From contig JACVTC010000052.1 in assembly GCA_016946835.1 (NCBI GenBank), positions 878,501 through 942,500 of the forward strand: a stretch of DNA of 64,000 nucleotides. The letters are read 5' to 3'. Shown piece by piece: positions 10,725-21,774 of the stretch. A model generated the notes under the pieces. That model saw only the letters and a program-made list of their open reading frames with translations, was not told the origin of the DNA and did no database searches. How positions within the stretch are numbered: position 1 is the first letter of the stretch; each line of letters starts with the position of its first letter. The stretch is from Neocallimastix lanati (nom. inval.). Lineage: Eukaryota > Neocallimastigomycota > Neocallimastigomycetes > Neocallimastigales > Neocallimastigaceae. A program made the position numbers and the translations under genes.

Positions 10725-12420
10725 CGTAAGAAATTTAGATAAATTTATTATAAAATTTATCTATCTTTCTTATTTGTCACGAATACTAGTGGATTTGAAG
10801 TTAAAATTCACTATTAGATCAATTGAAATTTAATTTAGTTATTGACAAAAAATTATTATAATTCGATTTTAATTATAAAAATAAATATTAGAAACATTAA
10901 AGAATTAGAAACCAAAGGGTTTGGACTTATTTATTAAAGATAATTTAATTTAATTTAACCCTTAAGAATTTGATAAAAATAACATGAAGATAAAACAACG
11001 ATAACTCAACAAATAATGGAAATATTATATTGATATTCCCGTTAAAATTATATTCATTGGAAAGTTACGGTCGAGAACTACAACATATGTTAAAATCAAC
11101 CTTATTTGACAACTGGATAACGAGATATTGGACTTTAAAGATATTTAAATATAAAAATATAATTTAATTATTAAATTAAGATCCTAAATTATTAATTAAG
11201 AAATTTATATTAGATAAAATCTCTTAACTTGGAAATTATATTATTAATTTTTATTATTAATTAAAAATACAGAATTAGTTATTAGTAATACTTTTATAAT
11301 ATATTAAATAAGTTTTATAAGTTTTATATATTTTATTATTATATATTTTATTCAATTATTTCTAAAAGATTCTAAGGAATTCTTTATCATTCTAAAGATT
11401 TCCGAAAGAGAATTTTTAATTAGTTTTAATATTTTATTTTATTTTATTTTATTTTATATTTTATTATTAAATTAGTTTTATTATTAAATTGTTTTATGAA
11501 TAAGTTATATAGTTATTTTATTAAAAGATTCTTATCTATTATTTTATTATTATATTTTATATAGTTTATATACATGTATGAATATATTAAGATTAAAATG
11601 TATTAATTAATTATATTGTTAATTATTATTTTAGTTTAGTATAAAAAGGATTTGAAATTCCATATTTTGAATTCTTTGCAAGATTACTAACCTTTAACCT
11701 TTAATAATTTACTTCAAACTATTAACATAAAGTTAATAAATTAATTATAACAATAAATAAATTTTTATATTAATCTTAGTTAAAATTTATTATTAAAATA
11801 TATATTAAATAAAGTTCTAATAAAACATAAATTTTAAATATTGAAATCTTAATTATAAAACTCTGTGTGTGTTATTTATTATTTAAATTTAATTAATTGT
11901 TATAATTAATTAAAACATCTTGACCTGACCAATTTAACCCAAACTAGGAAAGATATAACAAGAATCTTACCTAAACACTCAATTTTAATTTAACATTATT
12001 TAATACATTAATTTAATACATTAAATTTTTGTATTTATTTTAACCAATAATATTTAATTATTAATTTATATATATTTGATTCTCTTGAGTTCTCTTCGAG
12101 AAATCAAGAGTTATTATTTTAGAATTTTTATAATAAATAATAATTCAAATAAAATAATTAATTAATAAACAAAACCATTTTTAATAAAACATATTTTATA
12201 AATATTTGTGTCTTTTATTCCTTTTGTGTTATTGTTTATTATAAACTTTCTATAATAAACTCTATCTTATATTTAAGTTAAGTATAATTATTTATTAATA
12301 TTATTATATATTTATTTAATTATATTTAATTTTATTTTCTCAAATTAATGTTAATTAGTAATAATTAATGTTAATTTGTAGTTAAGAAATTATTTATAAT
12401 TAATTTTATAAGTTTCTTAG
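10725..12420 (+). mobile_element. Family s LTR (s1), interrupted by C1
   Basis: Begins CGTAAGAAATTTAG (TG mutated to CG) and resumes after C1 at 12001 to about 12420, where the last bases are missing. Net length is about 475 bp. It is the same LTR that flanks the Rep gene at 13741 and 16326. It contains the CTCTTGAG/CAAGAG hairpin. Confidence 0.65.
10775..11995 (+). mobile_element. Family C solo LTR (C1), nested in s1
   Basis: TGTCACGAATACTAG...TTTAACA, 1221 bp, with a perfect duplication TTATT (10770-10774, 11996-12000). It is nearly identical to C2 (21825-23030) except for the last 30-40 bases, so both are fairly young. It contains the motif CATCTTGACCTGA near its 3' end. Confidence 0.85.
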
Positions 12421-12470
12421 GGGTTAGGTTATATACTATAATAAATATAACCCCTAATAATAACTCTTAT
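12416..12470. other. GC-rich hairpin at the end of s1
   Basis: TTAGGGGTTA and ATAACCCCTAA can pair around an A/T loop. It lies where the s LTR is truncated. Its role is unknown. Between here and 12600 I see only AT-rich DNA. Confidence 0.5.
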
Positions 12471-12601
12471 AATATTACATGTAGAAATTAAATATATAAT
12501 TAATAATAAATTATTTTTATTATTTTATAATTATATATTAATAAATAAATTAAATAATTAAATTTTATAAAAATATTTTTGTTAACAAATAAACCATAAT
12601 A

Positions 12602-12730
12602 AATGGTTCAACAGAAAGCATTATCATTCAATCTAAATTGAACGGCTTCTGCTATTGGTGTTAGCTACGGCAACTGCCGGACGTCTTGTCGACGAATCTA
12701 GCTACACACCTGTTGACTATTCTACATGTA
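12602..12730 (+). pseudogene. First-exon fragment of a secreted-protein gene
   Basis: About 130 bases stand out by higher G/C and codon-like structure. An ATG at 12604 opens a short frame that stops after about 12 codons. In another frame a hydrophobic run LLLLVLATATA is followed by GRLVDESSYTPVDYSTC, which looks like a signal peptide with a mature start. After TCTACAT the sequence GTATAA could be a 5' splice site, but only low-complexity DNA follows. I read it as a broken exon of a secretory protein (frameshift plus loss of the rest). The family is not recognised. Confidence 0.4.
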
Positions 12731-13457
12731 TAATTATTATTTATTTACAATTATTTTATTTATTTATTTGTTTATTTATTTATTACTTACTATTTGTTAT
12801 TTATTTTTATTTATTTATTTATTATTTATTTATATTATCATTATTATAATTATTATTATTATATTATTATTATTATTAAAATTATTTATTATTTGAAATT
12901 ATTTAATTATTAAAAATAAAAATTTCAAATACTTAATCTTTTTTAAATTATTTATTTATTTATTTAATTTATTTTGTTTATTTTTGTTTCTTGTTTTTTA
13001 TTTTGTTTTTTGTTGTTTTGTTTCCTGTTTTTTTGTTTTTTGTTTTGTTTTGTTTTTTGTTGTTTTTTGTTTTTGTTTACTTGTTTGTTTGTTTGTTTGT
13101 TTGTTTGTTTGTTTGTTTGTTTGTTTGTTTGTTTGTTTGTTTATTTTATTTTTTATTTTATTTTATTTTTTTTTTTTTTTTTTTATTAAAAAAAAAAAAA
13201 GAAAAAAAAAAAATATGAAAAATATAAATATACATATATATATAATGTATATAATGTTATATATAAAAACAATTATATAATATTAAAATATAATAAAAAT
13301 ATAATTTTATAATAGATAAACATGTTATATAAAATAAAATAAAGTAAAATAGTTAATATTTAATATTGTTAATTTTTATGAAATTTATAAAGACTTATTT
13401 TTAAAAGTAAATAAGCAAAGTAAACAGAATAAGTGTTGTCATATTATTTTAAAGTTT
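12731..13457. repeat. Low-complexity TTTA/TTTG tracts
   Basis: TTTA-rich DNA, then (TTTG)n at about 13076-13141, T and A runs to about 13215, and plain AT-rich sequence. Frames across it are runs of Phe, Leu, Cys and Val and are not genes. Confidence 0.85.
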
Positions 13458-13740
13458 TAATGTTTAATATATATAATAATAAAGAATTGTTAGTCAATGT
13501 AATAATAAATTAAACAAAATAAATAATATATATATGACATAAACAAACATAAACAATGAAAAGAAAAATAAAAAAACAAAAAAAAAAATTTTTAAATTTA
13601 AATTGAAAGAAAAAATTTCGTAAATAATATAAAATGAATTAATTTAATTTAATTATTCCATTATAATTATAATTATTATTTTTTGTTATATTCATTAAAT
13701 TATTTATAAAAAATATTTTATTCCTAAAAAGAAGAGTTAT

Positions 13741-14214
13741 TGTAAGAAATTACTTATAAAATTAATTATAAATAATTTCTTAACTACAAATTAACATTAA
13801 TTATTACTAATTAACATTAATTTGAGAAAATAAAATTAAATATAATTAAATAAATATATAATAATATTAATAAATAATTATACTTAACTTAAATATAAGA
13901 TAGAGTTTATTATAGAAAGTTTATAATAAACAATAACACAAAAGGAATAAAAGACACAAATATTTATAAAATATGTTTTATTAAAAAGGGTTTTGTTTAT
14001 TAATTAATTATTTTATTTGAATTATTATTTATTATAAAAATTCTAAAATAATAACTCTTGATTTCTCGAAGAGAACTCAAGAGAATCAAATATATATATA
14101 TTTATAATTAAATATTATTGGTTAAAATAAATACAAAAATTTAATGTATTAAATTAATGTATTAAATAAGAAAGATAGATAAATTTTATAATAAATTTAT
14201 CTAAATTTCTTACA
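13741..14214 (-). repeat. Left s LTR of the Rep unit
   Basis: TGTAAGAAATTACTT...AATTTCTTACA on the plus strand. It is essentially identical to 16326-16799. Flanks GTTAT and TTGCT do not form a target duplication, as expected if it is internal to a repeated unit. Confidence 0.75.
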
Positions 14215-14229
14215 TTGCTCCCTTTACTT
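14215..14229 (-). other. Polypurine-tract-like sequence next to the left s LTR
   Basis: On the minus strand AAGTAAAGGGAGCAA abuts the LTR start, as a polypurine tract would for a minus-oriented element. The same bases follow the right LTR at 16800. No primer-binding site is recognisable on the other side. Confidence 0.45.
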
Positions 14230-14370
14230 AATGAATTTATACAAATTCATTATTATAAAGAAAGTAGTAAGTTTAAAATAAAAATTATAATTAACCAAAA
14301 AAAATATAAAATTAAATAATTTATTGAAAGTTTTGCTAACCTTAACTTTTTAACATCTAGAGAAAAGCAA

Positions 14371-14517
14371 ATGGGTTTGATCGTTTGTTGTTGTGCCTCC
14401 CTAAGTTATATTTTTGCTCAAATAAATTATTGTTAATTTCTAAGTTTTCAATATCACTTGGATTATGTTCATCAGAATCAGAAATAACAATAGTATCATT
14501 GTTATCATCAATTAAAA
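14371..14517 (-). pseudogene. Possible frameshifted C-terminal tail of Rep
   Basis: Directly after the Rep stop, a shifted frame stays open for about 49 codons. It has protein-like composition with an acidic IVISDSDE segment, which resembles a SUMO-interacting motif. An A-run at the end of the ORF is a likely slip site. It may be the original tail or chance. Confidence 0.3.
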
Positions 14518-15999
14518 TTAGTTCATTGATTTTAAATTAGAAGTAGTTGGTTCAATTAAATTGTTAGAAATATTATCAGTTTCTGGTTCTTTACCCTTTT
14601 TAGTTTTATTTGAATTATCCTTGTTTTTGTTTTCATTTTTATTAATAAAATTATTATAATAAAAAGTATTTTTAGTATTATATTGAACCCAACCAGCAAA
14701 TCCACCAATAGTTTTTCTTGAAATTCCATTTTCAAGAGGAGTTTTGTTTAACCTGTATTTACCAAGTTCAACAATAGTAGCACCAACATCTTTCCAATAT
14801 TCTCTTGCATCAGGAGGAAATCTATCTTCGAAAGTTTTATTACTGACAAATACACACGGTTTGTCATTGTCTACAGTTTCAGGTTCTTTATATTTACCTG
14901 AAATAGTTACGCTTGGTTGACCACCTATCCATGGTTTCATGATAGTCCAGTTATAATTTACTTGGTTACCTTTGTAATCTTCAGAACCATCATAATCGTC
15001 AAAGAAATTAAAACTAGCTTCACCTTCCCAGTTGTTATAGTTCCAAACATTACACCAATAGCTGAAAGTACCCATACAAGCAATAAGACTAGATTTACCA
15101 GAACTACCACATCCGCTTAAGTATAATGGTTTTGGTCTACTTCCAACAGGTTGTTTTTTTTTAGACCAGAGTTCAAACCAGTTATTTAAGTAATCCAAGT
15201 AATTTTTTAATTCTACAGGAATCCAGTAATTACCCCAGTAAGGAATTGGTTTAGATTTTGGTTTGTTCCTAAATAAATCATTAATTAATTTGTTATAATT
15301 ATTATATTTAGACATATATAGATAATTGAAATTATCGTTTTTAAGAATGTCTCTAATTATTTCTTTTTTTGTAGCCTTTTGTCTTTGAAATATTTGATCT
15401 CTAATCCAACAAGTGAATTGGAATTCTTCTTCGTTAACTCTTGAAGTTGAACGTTTTTCATTAGGTTTTAATTTTTTAAGTTCTTCTTGCCAATCGAAAT
15501 TAGAAACGATAATCCAATCACTTTCATCTTTATCTTTTCTTTGTTTTGTTACATAATCGATCATCGTAAACGAATTTTTACAGTTAATGTCAATTTTATC
15601 ACCTTTAAATTTAATGTTAGGATGACCAATTATAATTTTTTTCTTTTCTTTATTTAAAGGCCATGAATCAGAATTAAATTTATTTTTAAGTGTATCATTA
15701 TCAAAAGTTAATGGAACATCCCAAATAAATTGTGCGTTTTTTCCTCTAGCCCTAAATCCTTTTTTGTTTGGCCCAATATATTTTAAATAAACATGATAAT
15801 GGTCATGATCAGTTACTTCATGACCAGTTTCTTTAGATATAACATAAAACCAAAGTCCATCATTGAAAAGTTTACGAATATTATCAATTTTTAGAGCACC
15901 CCAATAATCGTTACCATAAGTAAGAAGAAATTCTTTTTTATTATCAATAATAAAATCAGAATTATTATTAGATGTGTTATCAGACATGTTAAAACTCAA
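14518..15999 (-). CDS. Rolling-circle Rep: HUH endonuclease plus SF3 helicase
   Basis: A 493-residue protein with the full motif order of CRESS-DNA-type replication initiators. Motif I is FLLTYGND (residues 24-31). Motif II is HYHVYLKY with the metal-binding H67-x-H69. Motif III is YVTKQ with nicking Tyr149 and Lys152. In the helicase half, Walker A is GCGSSGKS (296-303), Walker B is FNFFDDYDG (330-338) and motif C ends in Asn387 (VFVSN). All key residues are present, so it could be active. It is longer than the usual 300-350 residues because of a Lys-rich linker (about 170-280) and a polar tail after about 435. Such proteins nick and join DNA at a hairpin origin. No capsid gene is present. 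The start ATG at 15999 follows an A/T leader. The coding region is richer in G/C than its surroundings, which suggests transfer from a virus or plasmid. Confidence 0.88.
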   Translation of the reverse strand: MSFNMSDNTSNNNSDFIIDNKKEFLLTYGNDYWGALKIDNIRKLFNDGLWFYVISKETGHEVTDHDHYHVYLKYIGPNKKGFRARGKNAQFIWDVPLTFDNDTLKNKFNSDSWPLNKEKKKIIIGHPNIKFKGDKIDINCKNSFTMIDYVTKQRKDKDESDWIIVSNFDWQEELKKLKPNEKRSTSRVNEEEFQFTCWIRDQIFQRQKATKKEIIRDILKNDNFNYLYMSKYNNYNKLINDLFRNKPKSKPIPYWGNYWIPVELKNYLDYLNNWFELWSKKKQPVGSRPKPLYLSGCGSSGKSSLIACMGTFSYWCNVWNYNNWEGEASFNFFDDYDGSEDYKGNQVNYNWTIMKPWIGGQPSVTISGKYKEPETVDNDKPCVFVSNKTFEDRFPPDAREYWKDVGATIVELGKYRLNKTPLENGISRKTIGGFAGWVQYNTKNTFYYNNFINKNENKNKDNSNKTKKGKEPETDNISNNLIEPTTSNLKSMN

Positions 16000-16325
16000 A
16001 ATAATAATAAAAAAATTTGGGAACTAAAATTTAATATGTTAATGTTTAATATATATAATAATAAAGAATTGTTAGTCAATGTAATAATAAATTAAACAAA
16101 ATAAATAATATATATATGACATAAACAAACATAAACAATGAAAAGAAAAATAAAAAAACAAAAAAAAAATTTTTAAATTTAAATTGAGTGAAAGAAAAAA
16201 TTTCGTAAATAATATAAAATGAATTTATTTAATTTAATTATTCCATTATAATTATAATTATTATTTTTTGTTATATTCATTAAATTATTTATAAAAAATA
16301 TTTTATTCCTAAAAAGAAGAGTTAT

Positions 16326-16799
16326 TGTAAGAAATTACTTATAAAATTAATTATAAATAATTTCTTAACTACAAATTAACATTAATTATTACTAATTAAC
16401 ATTAATTTGAGAAAATAAAATTAAATATAATTAAATAAATATATAATAATATTAATAAATAATTATACTTAACTTAAATATAAGATAGAGTTTATTATAG
16501 AAAGTTTATAATAAACAATAACACAAAAGGAATAAAAGACACAAATATTTATAAAATATGTTTTATTAAAAAGGGTTTTGTTTATTAATTAATTATTTTA
16601 TTTGAATTATTATTTATTATAAAAATTCTAAAATAATAACTCTTGATTTCTCGAAGAGAACTCAAGAGAATCAAATATATATATATTTATAATTAAATAT
16701 TATTGGTTAAAATAAATACAAAAATTTAATGTATTAGATTAATGTATTAAATAAGAAAGATAGATAAATTTTATAATAAATTTATCTAAATTTCTTACA
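16326..16799 (-). repeat. Right s LTR of the Rep unit
   Basis: Second copy of the 474-bp LTR. In minus orientation it lies upstream of the Rep start and would supply its promoter. It contains the CTCTTGA hairpin and a TATATATATA run near 16676. Confidence 0.75.
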
Positions 16800-16920
16800 T
16801 TGCTCCCTTTACTTAATGAATTTATACAAATTCATTATTATAAAGAAAGTAGTAAGTTTAAAATAAAAATTATAATTAACCAAAAAAAATATAAGATTAA
16901 ATAATTTATTGAAAGTTTTG

Positions 16921-17222
16921 CTAACCTTAACTTTTTAACATCTAGAGAAAAGATTAGCGGAAAAACTCTAGATGAATCAATATTAAGTAAAACCAATTAA
17001 CTTGGGAAAACCTTAATATTGTTTTCTAACTAATATATAAATATAAGTGAATAAATAATTATAAATTAAATAAGATAAATATAATTATTAAGTGTATAAA
17101 TAAATATAAAATTAAATAAAATGACTATATTATTAAATGAAGAAATAAATATTAAATTAAATAAATTATAATAACTAAGAAATGTAAATAAATTATTAAT
17201 ATATTTATTTGTATTTCTTACA
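16921..17222 (-). mobile_element. Truncated family A LTR (A6) with the pseudoknot
   Basis: Reverse-oriented 5' half of an A-type LTR ending GTATTTCTTACA. The pseudoknot region 16921-16972 is intact here (stem TCTAGAG/CTCTAGA). Its other copy at 14337-14367 is cut after AAAAG, inside the loop. Confidence 0.6.
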
Positions 17223-17227
17223 TTTTG

Positions 17228-18062
17228 TGTAAAGAATTATAATTATTTTTCAAAATAATTATTATTTTTTATTAAAAAATTAATATTTAAAGTTTATTAT
17301 TTTATAAAATTTTATGAATAATTTTATTATGTCACATAGTAATTATTAATGAATGTTATTGTTTTAAAATTTATTTGCATTAAATTAAATTATCAATAAT
17401 TAATATATTAAATTATAGTAATGTATTATTGTATTAAAATAATGATAAATTCTATTTAATTAAGAAAAATTAAATTGTATTAAAATGATAATTTTATTTA
17501 ATCAAGAAATAATTAAATTATATTATTTCTTGGACTTTTAATTAAGAAAATTAAAAGAATTAATTATTTAATTATACTTGTGATTAAATATTAATAAAAT
17601 TAATATATAATTAGTTAATAAGTTTTCTCCCTTATTCGGGTTTTCTTATTAACTAAAGATTGATGTAATTAAACACCAATCGAGATCTATCTAGTTTTTT
17701 CTTCTAATCTTTTTCTAGATAGAGATAATTTTCCAAGATTAGAAATCAAATTAATATAAATAGGACTCTTGATTCTTCTAAAAATTATCAAGAGTTATTA
17801 TTATAAGAAATTATAATAATTAACACAAATATTTTAAAATTACTTTTAATAAAAAATTTTTATAATAAAATAATTTCTAAAATACTCTTAACCTACTTTT
17901 AGTGTTGTTTATTAAAATCTTATAATAAACTCTAAGTTTTAAAATTTTCGTTTTCAAATTTTTATATTATATTTTTTAATTTTATCTCAATTAATAATAT
18001 TTTCTATTATTAAAAAGAATTAATTATTAATATAATTAAATATTTTTAATTAATTCTTTACA
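17228..18062 (+). mobile_element. Family A solo LTR, copy A7
   Basis: TGTAAAGAATTATAATT...ATTCTTTACA with a perfect duplication TTTTG (17223-17227, 18063-18067). It is a divergent member. Its pseudoknot (17687-17745) keeps the pairing with the changed stem CTATCTAG/CTAGATAG. Confidence 0.8.
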
Positions 18063-18115
18063 TTTTGTGTAATAATTCTATTAAGAACTAACTCAAAATA
18101 GAATTATTAACTACA

Positions 18116-19486
18116 TTGTTAAGATAATAACTGAATTTCAATTCAATTTCAATTTCGATAATTCAGTTATTTGAATTTCAATATTAATAAATAATAATAA
18201 TATAATAATTATTATTAAATTAACTTTATTAAAATATTTAGGAATTAGTCTAGGCCAACTAATTACTAAATATTATTAACATATTGAAATTAATATATAT
18301 TAAATAATGTAAACACGTGATTGTCATTAAATTAATTTCTACATATTATATTTTAATTATAAAATATAATATTTAGCTATATTAGATTCTTATATTTTAT
18401 TTATATTAAATATTTATATTATTATCTTATTTTATATTATCAATATCAAACTTTAATTAATGCTATTACATATTCATATTAATAATTAATATTTTAATAA
18501 TTAATTATTTTATATAAATACATGTTTAAATCTTTTGATTAATCCTTTGTAGGATTATTGTAATTTAAATTATAGTAATAATTATATAAAATAATAATGT
18601 AATAAAATATTATTATGATTAAATAAAATTTATATTTTAGATAAAAACTTAATTATAAAATTTACTAATAACAATATGTTTTAAACAAGAGTAAATTTAA
18701 ATTATTAATTAATTACTATAATTTGGCATCTTGACCTAATCGTTAAGACCAAATTATCACAAAACTTTGACATACATATTGAAATTTTAACTGAATTGAA
18801 ATCTCAATTTCAGTTATTTACATTTCAATAATTAAAAATATTATTTATTTAGTTATAAATAATATATATATTTAAATAATTAATAATTAATATAAATACT
18901 TGTTTAATATTTAAAGGGTTATATTAGGCCTAATAATTCTGAGAATATTAATAAATAAGGTTTATATTAATAATTAATTTCAATGATACATTTGACATCA
19001 CTGTATTTTATTTATATTATGTTTTTATATATGTTTACAACATATCTATATTAAATTCAATTATTCAAATTAATTATATAATTAAATTTATCCTTATATT
19101 TTATTATTATTTATATTACTATATTATTACTATCTTATAATTAAATATTATTATTATGTAACTTACAAAGTATAAAAGAAAGATGTAAAAATCTATCTTT
19201 TATGTTCTTTGTAAGGTTATTGTAAAATTACCTTAATAGTAATATATTATAGATATTTTATTATTAAATAAAATGAACAAATTTAAAATTAAATTAATTT
19301 GATAATTCTAATTATCAAAGTTTATTATAAATAAATTTTTATTAAACTAAACATTTAAATATTTAATTATTATTATATATCTATATAGTATATTACTATA
19401 TAGACATATCGACTTATTGAATATTTTTTAATAGAACATATTATTTTATTTAAATTTAAACTATAAATTATATCAAAATCTTAACA
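18116..19486 (-). mobile_element. Family D LTR (D1), nested in A8
   Basis: Reverse copy with a perfect duplication CTACA (18111-18115, 19487-19491). It is split near its end by E1 and resumes at 18778. Compared with D2, its terminal TG has become TA. Confidence 0.75.
18117..18772 (+). mobile_element. Family E solo LTR (E1), nested in D1
   Basis: TGTTAAGATAATAACTG...CTTTGACA, 656 bp, with a perfect duplication TACAT (18112-18116, 18773-18777). It has a TATAAATA box and, near the 3' end, a GG-CATCTTGACCTAATCG-CC hairpin. It is third in a three-deep nest: A8, then D1, then E1. Confidence 0.85.
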
Positions 19487-20334
19487 CTACAACTTAACGA
19501 CTAATTCATTAAGTTGAGAAAATAAAATAAAATAAATTTTTTTTTTTTTTTTTTTACCAAAGGAGTTTATTATAAAATTAATTATAATAATAACACAAAA
19601 AGCAAAAGAATTGTTTGTATAAATTTGATTTTAAAAATATGATTTTTGAATAAAATATTTTATTAATTTATTAAAGTTAAAAATATAAAATTGTTACTAT
19701 TATAACTATGTTTTTATAATAATAACTCTTGATTTCTCAAAGAGAATTCAAGAGCCTTATTTATATTTTTTTATGAAAATAAGGTTAAATAAGAAAGGGT
19801 TTTCTAATCTTAACAAATCTCTTATCTAGGAAAAGATTAGATAGAAAAACCTAGATAAGTTTTCGATCGATATTCTATCCATATCGATCATCGCATTAAT
19901 TAAGTAAAACCGATTACTTCTAAAAAGTAATTGGAAAAAATCTTAATTAACCGATTTTCCAATCTAATGATCGAAAATAAAAGAATAAAATAATAAAAGA
20001 TATTTCGATCATATAATTTATCCTTATATTAAAAATATAAAATTAAATAGTTAATAAAATACAGAATACATTATAAAATACAGAATACATTATAAAATAC
20101 AGAATGCAATACAATACAGAATACATTAGTTACAGTAGAGAATTTAACATATTGTAAATATATTATTTAAAATTAATTAAATAAATTTTGTTAAATTAAT
20201 GAATATTTAAAATTAAATTAAATAAATTTAATAAATATTATATGTAATTAAATAAAGTTATAGTTATAATAACTTAACTAAGAAAATATAATTATTTGTT
20301 AGCAAATAATTATAATTATAGATTCTTACATTTT

Positions 20335-20796
20335 GATACGTAACCACTATAAATATGATATTTAGGTAGATTCTTTAGGTTAAAGAAATACTTAAATATT
20401 ATTGGTCAGCAATAATTTTATAACAATATATAATTTTATAATAATAATTATTAAACGGAGAATTCTTTTTTTATAAGTTTATACTTATGATAAATTAATT
20501 CACATAAATAGCTATTTTTATATTTTATTTTAGTATAGTTAAAAAGAGATATTATATATATTTGAGATAATTAATTATAATATTTATATAAGAGAGTAAT
20601 AATAATAATTGATGTAATAATTAATAATTAATAATAAATAAAGAGTACATTAAAAAGATATATTTATTACTTTATTTTGTATCATTGTATGTGTTATCTC
20701 TATTTAATATTAGAATATATTATTTTGTCATAATTCCTTATTGTCATTGCCCATAAATAAATATTAATTTAGATACATAAATAAAATATCGTATCA
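20335..20796 (+). mobile_element. Family B solo LTR (B2)
   Basis: GATACGTAACCACTAT...ATCGTATCA with ATTTT on both sides. Confidence 0.7.
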
Positions 20797-20802
20797 ATTT
20801 TT

Positions 20803-21769
20803 GGTAAAGAATGAATTAATAACCTTTATTTTATTATTAATAATTCTTTACTAAATTGTACTTTCCTATATTCTTGATAACCTAAACTTAATAATAAAAT
20901 TTAATTTATTTTGATATAAATTAATTTTAACTTGTAAATAATGTAAATCAATTTTAATTAATTACTTTATTGTTATATTATTAAATATATGTATATATTA
21001 AAATACAATTGTAAATATTAAAATTATACTTTTAAGATACTAAATTATTAAAATTATTAATTAAATAATATTATAAAAATTATTATAAACTATTAATATT
21101 ATAAAATTATTAAAATTATTAAATATTATTATAAAAATTTATTTATTATAACTATTATATATTATTATAAAATTATTAAGATTATTAATTAAATTTATTA
21201 TTAAAAATTATTATTAAAAATTATTAATTATTATAAAAATTTATTATCTAAATATTATCAAATTTATTAATTAAATATTATAACAATTTTATTTTATTTT
21301 TGAAAAAAATTACAAGTATTATTTAAAATAATTAAAGATTATTAAATTTATTATATTAATCTTTAAAAATAATTTATTTAACTTAAAAATATCAAAGAGA
21401 ATAGTAAAAACTATTTTCTATATATTTATTTTATAATTATTTTTAATTAAATTATATTTGAATATTATATTATCATATTTATAAAAATTAAAACAAAAAT
21501 GAATTATTGATATAAAATTAATTCAATAATTCTATAAAATTACTTAAATTATAAACAAATAATTATACTTTAAATTTATAAAAATATATAAATATTGTAA
21601 ATATTTCTTAAAAATTAAATGTATGTACTTCAAAAATAAATTTTAATATTAATAAATAATAAATAAATTTTAATAAAAAGAAATTTTTTATTAATTTAAA
21701 ATCAAAGCAGGGTAATACCCGCCCCCCTGCTTGATTTTAAATCTATACGTGTTAACCCCGAGTCTACCA
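20803..21769 (+). mobile_element. Family F solo LTR (F4)
   Basis: GGTAAAGAATG...GAGTCTACCA with TTTTT on both sides. Near its 3' end lies a strong GC-rich hairpin (21695-21743). Confidence 0.65.
21695..21743. other. Strong GC-rich hairpin
   Basis: ATTTAAAATCAAAGCAGGG pairs with CCCTGCTTGATTTTAAAT around a short loop containing CCCGCC. It is unusual in such AT-rich DNA. It could be a terminator-like or packaging structure of the F element. Function is unknown. Confidence 0.6.
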
Positions 21770-21774
21770 TTTTT

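Larger units (their letters stand above)
13458..16952 (-). mobile_element. LTR-bounded, terminally redundant unit carrying a Rep gene
   Basis: Direct repeats 13458-14367 and 16039-16952 (about 910 bp, offset 2581-2585) enclose a unique 1.67-kb segment with the Rep ORF. Each repeat has a 474-bp s LTR in its middle (13741-14214, 16326-16799), a leader part on one side and a purine-rich part on the other. The layout is therefore leader-LTR-[tail-Rep-leader]-LTR-tail. This is what one full unit plus partial neighbours of a head-to-tail array would look like, or a circle integrated with overlap. Beyond 16952 the sequence continues as an A-type LTR. Beyond 13458 it is unrelated. Confidence 0.7.
18068..20330 (-). 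mobile_element. Family A solo LTR, copy A8, interrupted by D1
   Basis: Reverse oriented with TTTTG on both sides (18063-18067, 20331-20335). The first 48 bases are separated from the rest by D1, which itself carries E1. The pseudoknot is at 19804-19859. Confidence 0.8.

Noticed and set aside
12416-12470. Telomere-like TTAGGGG repeat
   Set aside because: Only one unit is present and it is one arm of a hairpin.
12974-13280. Three overlapping plus-strand ORFs rich in Phe, Cys, Leu and Val
   Set aside because: They are translations of TTTG/TTTA repeats and poly(T), with no other sequence content.
14917-15120. Plus-strand ORF of 67 residues inside the Rep gene
   Set aside because: It is a shadow of the Rep reading frame and has no protein-like features.
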